DNA from: Tritrichomonas musculus
Taxonomy: Eukaryota > Parabasalia > Tritrichomonadida > Tritrichomonadidae
Direction: 5' to 3'
Assembly (NCBI GenBank): GCA_039105265.1
Contig: JAPFFF010000042.1
Coordinates: 992,001 to 1,056,000 of the forward strand
Length of the DNA stretch: 64,000 bases
The translations under genes and the position numbers were made by a program. This document shows, piece by piece, positions 28,892 to 38,201 of this stretch (its first letter is position 1; every line of letters starts with the position of its first letter). Below the pieces are notes generated by a model. The model was not told the origin of the DNA and ran no database searches. It worked only from the letters and a program-made list of their open reading frames with translations.

Positions 28892-30084
28892 AAGAACGTA
28901 GGAAACTATGGCGGTTAAATACGTTAAAACAAAAAACACTCTTTTTAGGTGAATATATAAAGATTTGAAAAACAATTTCACTTGTATATTAATAAGTATC
29001 TTTATAAGTAAATAATTAATTAAAAGAATTTAAATTAATTACATCACGTATCATTTTAAAGACGAAATATTAAATGAAAAGTTTACATGAAAATTCAATA
29101 CCTATCGTCAAAAAAGCATTGAAAAATAAAATAAAAAAATGAACAAAATGAAGGATTAACATATTTTACTATCTGAATATTTTCAATTATCATTTTATTG
29201 AAAATATATTTATATAATAATGTTTCCTTTTAATGCGTAACAATTCCCAATATTCTTATTTTAGTAGTTATTTCAATTTTTTTATCACAATATTTGATGG
29301 GCCAAAATGGTATAAACGAAAAAACGTATAATTTGAGAGAAGCATTGTAAAATTGACCATATCAAAATCTTTAATATATTATATTTATTTCGGTAAGTAT
29401 TTAAAAAAACTATATTTTAATAAATCATATAAAAATAATACGCATTATTTTACTAAAGTTTTTAGGTATTGCTTTTTTATCTTAGCAATAAATGAAGATA
29501 TGATTTTCGATTCATATCATATGCAAATAGGTAAAATTTGGTACGTAAAATAGTCTTTTAACACGATAAATACGTTAAAAACAAGTAGTAAAAGATGATT
29601 GAATAGCTTTTTGAAACTGAATATTTGTTTCATCTTTTGAAGAGCAAAGCTTATAAAATAACCAAATATACAAAGATAAGAGCTTGTAAGTTAAATCATA
29701 CTGCTGTTTGCTTTTTCAAATTTTGAATTTTTCTTGAGTTATGGCATAATCTGGATTGCATTCATTCGTGTTGATTCTTAGCTGTGTAAACTTCTTTAAT
29801 AATACTACCGCTCGATAATAATACGCATTTTCATGCATAATTTATCGAATTTCCTTTGTTTTGATGAAAAATATTTTAATTATTTTCGAATTAAAATTAT
29901 TATAAACCATTGAATTTTTGGTTTTTAGGTTAATTTTGGGATTAAAAATGTTTGATAATATCTCAAAACGTACCGTTAGAAAAATTAATATTTTATTAAA
30001 TATATTAATTAAATATATCATTAATAATAAATAAATATTCCATATATGCAAGTAGTCGGAGGTCAAAGAGTTTCCTACGTTCTT
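28892..30084. mobile_element. Candidate MITE-like element bounded by 16-bp inverted repeats
   Basis: The ends match over 16 bp without mismatch and are GC-richer than the interior. The interior is AT-rich without a coding frame. A poly-A tract sits about 17 bp outside the right end. No target duplication could be recognised. Confidence 0.4.
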
Positions 30085-30095
30085 TGATTTATAAT

Positions 30096-30127
<32 letters not shown>

Positions 30128-30646
30128 TATCTTGAATATTCAAGCTATTATTTGATATAACTCTCATAATATATTCTATAACTTTATTCAAAATTATTTT
30201 TAATATTAAGTTTTGTTTGGGAATTAAAATGATGTATAAATAAAGATATCATAAATGCAAAAATTGATAAGCTCATGAGAAAAATTTTCTGCCTGTTTAA
30301 TACTTTCTCTTAATTATCATAATTAAATTATGATATAATTAAATATATTGAAAAGAAAATGTAAATTTTCATTATATTATATATGTGTTATGCATATTTC
30401 AAGAAATACAACGAATTTCATAAAAGAAAAAAAGATATTTTTGTCTTGACTTGTATGATTTTCGTGACCTAGTAGGTTTTCTTTGTTTATGATTGTTACA
30501 TCGGCTAAATATTTTAAATATTTTAAATATTTTTGAAATTGCTCTTTTCCAAAAGAGATATGTTCATATATAAATACAAATGATCGTTATGATTCAAAAA
30601 AGTTAAAGGTATAATCGTTTTAAAAAATTCAATATTTAGGCAAAAA

Positions 30647-30651
30647 TCATT
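30647..30651 (+). promoter_or_regulatory. Initiator (TCATT) of the ankyrin/FG protein gene
   Basis: TCATT lies six bases before the ATG at 30655 and matches TCA(+1)Y(T/A). An inverted AACGAT-type (Myb-like) sequence, ATCGTT, lies about 30 bases upstream (30614-30619). Confidence 0.5.
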
Positions 30652-30654
30652 AAA

Positions 30655-33600
30655 ATGGCAACAGCAGCAGCTCCCTTGCCAAGAAGAGTTTTCGGATTTG
30701 GAAATCGCTTTGGAGGAAGCAATAAAATCACCTTTATAAGAGTTACAAAAAATGGCCAGGAAAAAAAAGAACCCACAAAATTCTCTTTTGGTTCTAAAAC
30801 TACTACATCAAATTCAAAATCTATTTCTTTATCAGATAACCTCGAATTACTTGAATTTTTGCCAAGGCTTTTTACAATTACTTCTAATAGTGGCTCAAGT
30901 ACTTTTAATATGGAATTTTTAAAAGATGTTAGTACAGTTATTGCTCAATTTCTTGAAGAAAATCCACAACATCTTCAATATCATATAGATATCCAAGATG
31001 ATAAGAATGTACTCGATAAATTCAGCCAACTATTTCAAGGCAAAATTGTCGAATTTACTGAAGAAGATATTCCGATTTCAAAACAGATTACTGAATTATT
31101 AAATATTATAAATTGCCCTAATTTTCTGAAACCTGATAAATTACGCTCACCAGAAAGTGGCTCCTTAGAAGGTAATTTGGTTCAGATTAGTAAGCCACGT
31201 TTGTCTAATTTTCTATCATCTAATATTCCTCAATCATATACAATTGTAACAAACAAAAAAGAATATAATTGCAACAAATTTGGTGTTTTGTGCTCTGAAA
31301 TTATACGTGAAACAGTTTTAAATGATCCTCTCAATGATCGATGTGTTTGTAATTACGAAGATGAGTTTGAAGAATTTCAATCAATATGCAATCTATTCAA
31401 CTTTCAGACTGTTAATCTTACTCATAACAATATGGACTCAATCAAAGATATATGCGACGATTTAAAAATTAATTTGGTTTTAGACAAAGTTAACGATTTT
31501 ATTAACGATTATGAAAAAGTTTCCAAAATACTTGACGACCAACAGACCACAGCAGACACGATAGATGAATTATTTGAGCTCCTTCATAATATTAAAGACC
31601 TCAAAGTTGAATCAGTCAAACAAAAGATTATTGAATCAGATTGGATCAAGACCGAAGATGAAGTCATTGAGCTATCAGCTTTCTTTATTCAAGCAATTAA
31701 ATCAAGTTTTTCGTTACATCAATACTTATTGGACTTATTATCGCAACTTGACAAAGAATCCAATGATCAAAACAAATTATCGTTATTAATGCCTTCAGTA
31801 TGCGAACAATTAATATTCCAAGCTTTCGGATCCATGCCTCAATCACCTCTTTCTAATCCGACTGGTTTTGGCTTTAGTTTTAAAAAAGAAGATGATACAA
31901 AACCTACTTTTGGAGGTTTTGGTGCCAAACCTGCTGGTTTTGTATCATCAACATCGTCAGCATATTTGTCATGTCCAATTACTATTTATTCATTTATTTA
32001 CTCTTTATGTAAGAAAGAAATCATTCCAAAAGAAGAGTTATTTTGTTACTTGAAAAATTATCGTTTTAACAATCATCCTTTAACTGCCTGGTTTTTACCT
32101 GAACTGCTTGAAATAAATCCAGAAAACAAGCAATTAATTATCAATAAAGTTAAACCTAAAACATTTGCTAGCAAAAGTGCTAAACCAGGCTTTTCTTTTG
32201 CTAAGAAAATCAAAGATGACGATGAAAATGAAAATAAAGATGAAAATGATAATAAAGATGAAAATGAAAATAAAGATGAAAATGAAAATAAAGATGATAA
32301 ACCAAAATTCAAGTTTCATTTTGGTGGTTTCAAGAAACCTGATGATGATGATGATGATCACAAGCCAAAGTTTAGGTTTTCATTTGGCAATAAGACTGAA
32401 GATGATAAAAATGAAGTAATTACTATTCAAAAGAGTGACATTAAATCATATGAAAACTTCATTTATTATTATTTGCAAGATGACAATCTTGAGCTTTATA
32501 AGCAAATGAGAGACTCTGGTGAACCTGATGATGCAATTACAAAAGCACTAAGAAGTGATGACATGGAAGCATTCCAAAACATTATTACAGAAACGCATGC
32601 CATTGTATCACAATGCAAAGTTCCATTCAACATGTTTGAAGATTATGTTCCTAACCAGTCAAGTTATATTAATTATGCAGCTGCATATGGATCGGTGCAG
32701 ATCTTTAAATTCTTGTTATTGAATCATGAAAAAATTAGCAAACTTACTTTTAAATATGCTGTTTATGGCGGCAATTCAGAAATTGTCAAAATCATTGATA
32801 ACACTGATGAAAAAGACATGGCTAAAACATCAACTGGTTTTGCATTTGGTGGTCCTAAATCTAAAAGTTCAAGTACAGTTGAACAAATAATGCCGTCTAT
32901 TTTCTTGCATAAAACGGACTTGTTTGATTGGATTCTTGAAAAAGATAACATTGAAAGAGACAATATGTATCAAGCTGTTCTTAATTCAGTAGAGAATGGA
33001 AATGCTCATGCATTAGTTTCCTTTGTTGAAAGAGGATTTGAACTTCAAAGCAACACATCTAAATGCAATGATATTTTTAATGCTGCAGCGAAAAATGGCT
33101 TTTATAAAATTTCCCAAATTTTGATAAATTTGCTTGATATCAAAGATACCTTAAAAATCAGTATAAAGCCACTCAATTCGGTTAGTTTTGGCAATCTTTC
33201 GATCTTCCAAATGTTTGAAGATAAAATGAACCAAAAAGACAAAGAAATTGCTTTTAATTTCGTTATTGAACATAAATTTTGGAGAATCATTCATTACTTC
33301 TTTGATACTATTGTTTTGCAAAATAAATTTGCATTAACAACAAGTTGTGTTTTAAATGCATTTAAAACTTCACTTAGAAGAAAATCAACTGATGTTTTTG
33401 ATTACTTATTAGAACATACAGAATATATCAGTTATTCTATCTTTTCAAATGTTACTCAAGTTAATTCTTTATTAAGTGTAACTTTTGAAACAAGAGATGT
33501 TGAAAATGCTAAAAAAATCACAGATATCGTTTATAAACAAAATCAAAAGTTTGACTTTTCTTCAAGTTATGTTAATGCAGCAATTTTACATGTATCTGAA

Positions 33601-36600
33601 ATTTGTAAGTATTTCATTGATAAAGATGTTTATTTGGAGTTCGAGAGCTTGTCAGCTAAAGAAAAAGACCAACTTGGACGAATTAGTAAAGATGACTTTT
33701 CAACCATAATTCAAAGAGTTGCACCTGAAACCAAGAACGAATTAATGTGTGCTATTGATTCAGCAATACGTAACAAAAATATTGAACTTGCTGAATTTTT
33801 ATTCCAAGAAAAAGCGCCATCTAGTAATTGTTTAATTACAGCTGTTGAAACTGACGATATTCAAATTGTTGATTTTGTTCTTAGATATTGTAACAAACCA
33901 GAAATAATTAATAAAATATCACAAAAAGGAACAGCTTTATCTGTTGCTTGTAATAAAGGCAACTTAGAAATTGTTAAGAAACTTCTTTCAATTCCTGAAA
34001 TAAATCCAAATTTGTATTGTCAAAAGTTCAAGACTCCATTAATTGAAGCAGCGACCTTTTATAACTTAGATATCGTTAATGCACTTTTAGATTTTTATGG
34101 TGATACCATTCAAAGCCAAAAATGGCAAATTGAAAGAGTTGTCGGTGTTATTATTGATGGACCTGTGAAAACATTAAGTTCAGGTGGTAGTCTTAGTTCT
34201 TTTTCATTCAGTAGTAAATTTTCTTCTAAGAAAGATCAAGTTAAAGAAAAGATTTTACTAAGAATCTTGGATATTAAAAGCATTGATCATAACTATAATT
34301 TGAACTCGTCATCATTGCTTTCATATGCATGTGAGAAAAACTTCGTTGAAGTTGTTAAAAAGATCCTTGAAAATGATCAAATTAACGTTAATTTATACGA
34401 TCCAGCCCGAGGAGATTCACCGCTCAATATTGCCATTAGGAAGAAGAATGACGAAATAATAAAACTTCTTGTTGAATGTCCACGAATCAATCTTAATATT
34501 AAAAATTATGAAGATAGAACAGCATTAATGCTTGCAGCTGAACTTAATCATTCAAAAGCTGTTGATCTTATCATAAGCAGTGAAAGATTTGATCCTAAAC
34601 AAAGCTCTCTTAATGCAGCTTTCTTAATGTCAACAGGAGAAATTGCGAAGAAACTTCTTACTCTTGAATCGCTCGATGTTAATGATGATTCAGTTATAGT
34701 CAATCTTAATCCACAAACTAAAACAGGTTTCAGTTTCAGTGGAGGTTCTAGTGTTTTTGGAAAGCCTCCTTCAACTGATGATGATCACGATGGTGCATCA
34801 AACCCAACTTTTGGCTCTTCTATTACAAAGAAAAGAATGCTTTATAGGACACCATTAACAAATGCTGTTTTTCAAGGTAACAAAGAACTTGTTCAATTAA
34901 TCGTTCAACATCCTTCTTTTGATAAAGAAAAATCGCAAGTTCAAAGAGCAATTTTCATTGCAATTGAAAAGAATGATATTTTCATCTTCAATGAATTATT
35001 GAAATTGCTAGATAATGATGATATTAATATCATTAATTATGATGGTAAAAGTTTACTTTCACATGCAGCAAGATTCAAAAATGGTGAAATTATTGGAGAA
35101 GTTTTAAAGAATCCTACTTTTGATTCAAAGAAAAGTGGCATTCTTAATGCCTTTTTGGAATTAATAAGTCAACGAACAGCTAAAAAAACTTTTGGCTTAT
35201 CAGCAAAACCATTGGGATTTGGTCTTTCAACGAAGAAGCCAAATTCTAATGTTGAATTGATGGATGAAATTGTTAAATATGACAAAGAACATGAAAATCT
35301 CATCAAATTCGATCAATTATTACCAAATGGGAAATCATTCTTTACATCAGTTAATATTGTATCCAAGAACATTGATGATATCTTTAACTTCTTGATTGAA
35401 CATGGAGTTGATCCTAATGGTCCAGATGCTGACAATGTTTATCCATTTGAATATGCAATTCAATCCTCAAATACTGAGTATGTTACAGCATTAATGAGCA
35501 CAAATAAAATTGATTATACTAAACAAATTCCTTATAAAAAAAAATTTGGAAGTAAATTCTCACTTCCAATGAAAACTGAACCAAAATATACAACATATCT
35601 TCATTTGGCTGCTATTTCATCATCAGCAATATTACAAGAATTATTGAATAATAAAGTTATTGATGTTAATGTAACTGATGATTTGGGTGAAACACCTTTT
35701 ATGTATGCTACAAGAGCATGCATTAGAAGAAACGTTGAAATATTGCTTAAACAAGATGATTTAGATTACAAGCATCTTAATAATGATGGTAAAGATTGTT
35801 TGGCAATTGTTAAATATAATGCAAATAGCGAAAATAAAGATGATCAAGCTACTGAAACCAAGAGTGATTATCAAAAGAAATTAATTCTATATATGAAAAG
35901 TTCATCTGGCTCGAAATTTAGTTTTTCATCTACAGTTAAATTTGCATCAACTTCTACAACTGCAACTGATCATGATGAAGATAAAACTGAACTCTCGTCT
36001 TCACCTAGATTTATTAATGGATCAACAAACTTTAAATTCAACTTTGCAAAGTCAGATGCAGATGCAACCACTACAACAGCATCTAAGTTTTCGTTTGGAA
36101 ATAAAACTGGAACAACGGGCTTTAATTTTTCTTTTGGAAACAAGACTGGAACAGCAGCAACTACTGGAACGACATCTAAATTTTCGTTTGGAAACAAGAC
36201 TGGAACAACAAGCTTTAATTTATCAGGATTGTCTAAGCCAGCTACAGCAAATACAGAAGGTGCAGCCACTACCACAAAACCCGCATTTAGTTTTGGAAAC
36301 AAAACAGGAACATCAGCATTTAAATTCTCAGGCTCATCTAAGCCAGCTACAGAAAATGCAGAAGGTGCAACTGCAGAGACGTCTAAATTTTCGTTTGGAA
36401 ACAAGACTGGAACAGCAGCAACTACTGGAACAACAGGCTTTAAATTATCAGGCTCATCTAAGCCAGCTACAGAAAATGCAGAAGGTGCAACTGCAGAGAC
36501 GTCTAAATTTTCGTTTGGAAACAAGACTGGAACAGCAGCAACTACTGGAACAACATCTAAATTTTCGTTTGGAAACAAGACTGGAACAGCAGCAACTACT

Positions 36601-37896
36601 GGAACAACAGGCTTTAAATTATCAGGTTTTTCTAAGCCAGCTACAGCAAATACAGAAGGTGCAGCCACTACCACAAAACCCGCATTTAGTTTTGGAAACA
36701 AAGCAGGAACAACCACTGGAACAACAGGCTTTAAGTTCCAAAGCACTTCCAAGCCAGCCACAGCAAATACAGAAGGTGCAACTGCAGAGACGCCTAAGTT
36801 CTCCTTTGGTACTACAGCTGCATCTGATAACAGTTCTGTAGAGAATGATGAACGAACGGCCTCTCTATTTTCTAAGTCGACAACTGTGAGCTCAGGTACA
36901 GCATCTACAGCGCCACGCGAAAATGATGCAGCCATGGTCAATGGAGCAAATGCAACTAATTCCAAATTCACAAGTAACGCAGAAGGCTCTGTTAATCAGC
37001 CATCTAATTTTGGTTTTGGCAAAAAAGAAGGAGCGTTCACCACAAGAAGCGCTGCCTTTAACTTTGGCGGACAGCCTAAGCCAGCTGCAGCGAGCGCAGA
37101 AGAAGCGGATGCTTCAGCGCCCAAATTCGCAGGTTTCCCAAAGGCAGGCGCTGCTGTTATTTCATCTGGCAGCGGGACAACCGGCTTTAGATTCAGTTCT
37201 ACGCCAATGGGCACCACTTCAAAAGCTGCCACTCCTTCATTTGGCACACAAGCTGCAAGCATTCAAAGCGCTGAGGCACCTGCAGCCGCCTCAACATCCA
37301 AGTTTTCAATGCCTGCAAAGCCTGAAACAGCACCAAATAGCCAAAGCGCTGAGACACCTGCAGCTGCTTCTGCATCCAAGTTTCCAATGCCTGCAAAGCT
37401 GGAAACAGCGCCAGCCACTCAAAGCGCTGAGACACGTGAAGCTACTTCTACATCCAAGTTTCCAATGCCTGCAAAGCTGGAAACAGCGCCAAGCACCAAT
37501 GCTGTAACAAGAAGTGTTGATGATAAGAAATTTAATGCGAAGCCACCAGCTGAGCAAAAAAGGCATCAAGATGACGAAAGCTCTCAGGCGCCAAGAAGAA
37601 GGCATCTCCACTTAGATGACTCTGAAAAAGCTCGTTCTAGAAAAGTCAAGAAGCTTTATGCTAACTTAATGGCCGAAATTAGTTATGATTTCCAGCAGAT
37701 GCAAATGCAGCAGCCACAATTTAGCCAGGCGCCGCAGTTCGTCATGCCGAGCTCGTTGATGATGCAGCAGCAGAAGCAACAACAGATGTGGTATAACTTG
37801 ATTGAAATGAATAACGCAAGACAGGCTCAAATGAATATGCAGATGCAACAGATGCAGCGAAGAGAGAAGTTGCAAAAGAAAAAAGGGAAAAAGTAA
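30655..37896 (+). CDS. Ankyrin-repeat protein with nucleoporin-type FSFG repeats
   Basis: A 2413-residue protein. The N-terminus has FG motifs (FGFGNRFGG, KFSFGSK). Residues about 195-300 form the BTB-like N-terminal domain found in trichomonad ankyrin proteins (KKEYNCNKFGVLCSEIIR). Ankyrin repeats follow from about 600 to 1740 (TPLNAIRKKND-type units, e.g. GTALSVACNKGNLEIVKKLL). FG segments interrupt the solenoid (GFGFSFKK, TFGGFGAKP, FRFSFGNK, GFAFGGP, SVFGKPP, GFGLSTKK). Residues about 1800-2060 hold eight FSFGNK(T/A)GT units and a further FSFG. Three Ala/Pro-rich units (about 2200-2280) and a Gln/Met-rich basic coil (2345-2413) end it. FSFG repeats are the permeability-barrier element of nuclear pores, so a pore or transport role is inferred, not proven. 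Confidence 0.85.
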   Translation: MATAAAPLPRRVFGFGNRFGGSNKITFIRVTKNGQEKKEPTKFSFGSKTTTSNSKSISLSDNLELLEFLPRLFTITSNSGSSTFNMEFLKDVSTVIAQFLEENPQHLQYHIDIQDDKNVLDKFSQLFQGKIVEFTEEDIPISKQITELLNIINCPNFLKPDKLRSPESGSLEGNLVQISKPRLSNFLSSNIPQSYTIVTNKKEYNCNKFGVLCSEIIRETVLNDPLNDRCVCNYEDEFEEFQSICNLFNFQTVNLTHNNMDSIKDICDDLKINLVLDKVNDFINDYEKVSKILDDQQTTADTIDELFELLHNIKDLKVESVKQKIIESDWIKTEDEVIELSAFFIQAIKSSFSLHQYLLDLLSQLDKESNDQNKLSLLMPSVCEQLIFQAFGSMPQSPLSNPTGFGFSFKKEDDTKPTFGGFGAKPAGFVSSTSSAYLSCPITIYSFIYSLCKKEIIPKEELFCYLKNYRFNNHPLTAWFLPELLEINPENKQLIINKVKPKTFASKSAKPGFSFAKKIKDDDENENKDENDNKDENENKDENENKDDKPKFKFHFGGFKKPDDDDDDHKPKFRFSFGNKTEDDKNEVITIQKSDIKSYENFIYYYLQDDNLELYKQMRDSGEPDDAITKALRSDDMEAFQNIITETHAIVSQCKVPFNMFEDYVPNQSSYINYAAAYGSVQIFKFLLLNHEKISKLTFKYAVYGGNSEIVKIIDNTDEKDMAKTSTGFAFGGPKSKSSSTVEQIMPSIFLHKTDLFDWILEKDNIERDNMYQAVLNSVENGNAHALVSFVERGFELQSNTSKCNDIFNAAAKNGFYKISQILINLLDIKDTLKISIKPLNSVSFGNLSIFQMFEDKMNQKDKEIAFNFVIEHKFWRIIHYFFDTIVLQNKFALTTSCVLNAFKTSLRRKSTDVFDYLLEHTEYISYSIFSNVTQVNSLLSVTFETRDVENAKKITDIVYKQNQKFDFSSSYVNAAILHVSEICKYFIDKDVYLEFESLSAKEKDQLGRISKDDFSTIIQRVAPETKNELMCAIDSAIRNKNIELAEFLFQEKAPSSNCLITAVETDDIQIVDFVLRYCNKPEIINKISQKGTALSVACNKGNLEIVKKLLSIPEINPNLYCQKFKTPLIEAATFYNLDIVNALLDFYGDTIQSQKWQIERVVGVIIDGPVKTLSSGGSLSSFSFSSKFSSKKDQVKEKILLRILDIKSIDHNYNLNSSSLLSYACEKNFVEVVKKILENDQINVNLYDPARGDSPLNIAIRKKNDEIIKLLVECPRINLNIKNYEDRTALMLAAELNHSKAVDLIISSERFDPKQSSLNAAFLMSTGEIAKKLLTLESLDVNDDSVIVNLNPQTKTGFSFSGGSSVFGKPPSTDDDHDGASNPTFGSSITKKRMLYRTPLTNAVFQGNKELVQLIVQHPSFDKEKSQVQRAIFIAIEKNDIFIFNELLKLLDNDDINIINYDGKSLLSHAARFKNGEIIGEVLKNPTFDSKKSGILNAFLELISQRTAKKTFGLSAKPLGFGLSTKKPNSNVELMDEIVKYDKEHENLIKFDQLLPNGKSFFTSVNIVSKNIDDIFNFLIEHGVDPNGPDADNVYPFEYAIQSSNTEYVTALMSTNKIDYTKQIPYKKKFGSKFSLPMKTEPKYTTYLHLAAISSSAILQELLNNKVIDVNVTDDLGETPFMYATRACIRRNVEILLKQDDLDYKHLNNDGKDCLAIVKYNANSENKDDQATETKSDYQKKLILYMKSSSGSKFSFSSTVKFASTSTTATDHDEDKTELSSSPRFINGSTNFKFNFAKSDADATTTTASKFSFGNKTGTTGFNFSFGNKTGTAATTGTTSKFSFGNKTGTTSFNLSGLSKPATANTEGAATTTKPAFSFGNKTGTSAFKFSGSSKPATENAEGATAETSKFSFGNKTGTAATTGTTGFKLSGSSKPATENAEGATAETSKFSFGNKTGTAATTGTTSKFSFGNKTGTAATTGTTGFKLSGFSKPATANTEGAATTTKPAFSFGNKAGTTTGTTGFKFQSTSKPATANTEGATAETPKFSFGTTAASDNSSVENDERTASLFSKSTTVSSGTASTAPRENDAAMVNGANATNSKFTSNAEGSVNQPSNFGFGKKEGAFTTRSAAFNFGGQPKPAAASAEEADASAPKFAGFPKAGAAVISSGSGTTGFRFSSTPMGTTSKAATPSFGTQAASIQSAEAPAAASTSKFSMPAKPETAPNSQSAETPAAASASKFPMPAKLETAPATQSAETREATSTSKFPMPAKLETAPSTNAVTRSVDDKKFNAKPPAEQKRHQDDESSQAPRRRHLHLDDSEKARSRKVKKLYANLMAEISYDFQQMQMQQPQFSQAPQFVMPSSLMMQQQKQQQMWYNLIEMNNARQAQMNMQMQQMQRREKLQKKKGKK
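36064..36837 (+). repeat. Tandem FSFGNKTGT-encoding repeats
   Basis: Imperfect tandem DNA repeats built around TTTTCGTTTGGAAACAAGAC encode eight FSFGNK units separated by Thr/Ala/Ser-rich spacers that include SKPAT(A/E)N(T/A)EGA. Units differ mostly by whole-module shuffling, as expected from unequal exchange. Confidence 0.8.
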
Positions 37897-38201
37897 TAAA
37901 TATTTTTATTTATAAAATTTAATATTAATAGTATATCCAATATAATATCATTTTTTATTTAAATATTTTAGAAAGAATATGCAAAATGAAATTTTGTTTT
38001 ATAAAACAATTTTTGGATTAATTATTTTGGTTTTTTTAGCCAACCGTCATTATCCATTCAAATCAATTTCAATTAAACCCGTATCTCAAAATTCTTCATA
38101 ACACTCAGAATAACTACTGAATGCTATTGACAAGTTTTTCATGATGTCGACCAGTTTTTCAACTAACTTTAAAGTTACATGATATTTTCTCACAAAAAAT
38201 T
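37897..38201. other. AT-rich spacer
   Basis: Nothing recognised apart from the 3' end of the ankyrin/FG gene, which closes with TAATAAA at the stop and so overlaps a UAAA-type polyadenylation signal, as is common in trichomonads. Confidence 0.5.

Larger units (their letters stand above)
28735..30654. other. AT-rich spacer with a candidate 1.2-kb inverted-repeat element
   Basis: No gene. AAGAACGTAGGAAACT at 28892-28907 is exactly inverted at 30069-30084. A run of about 27 A residues lies at about 30101-30127, beside the right copy. The start of the following gene is at 30655. Confidence 0.5.

Noticed and set aside
35942..37611. Sense-shifted and antisense frames (up to 333 codons) over the FSFG region
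   Set aside because: Repeat-driven shadows of the ankyrin/FG gene; translations are repetitive with no independent signal.
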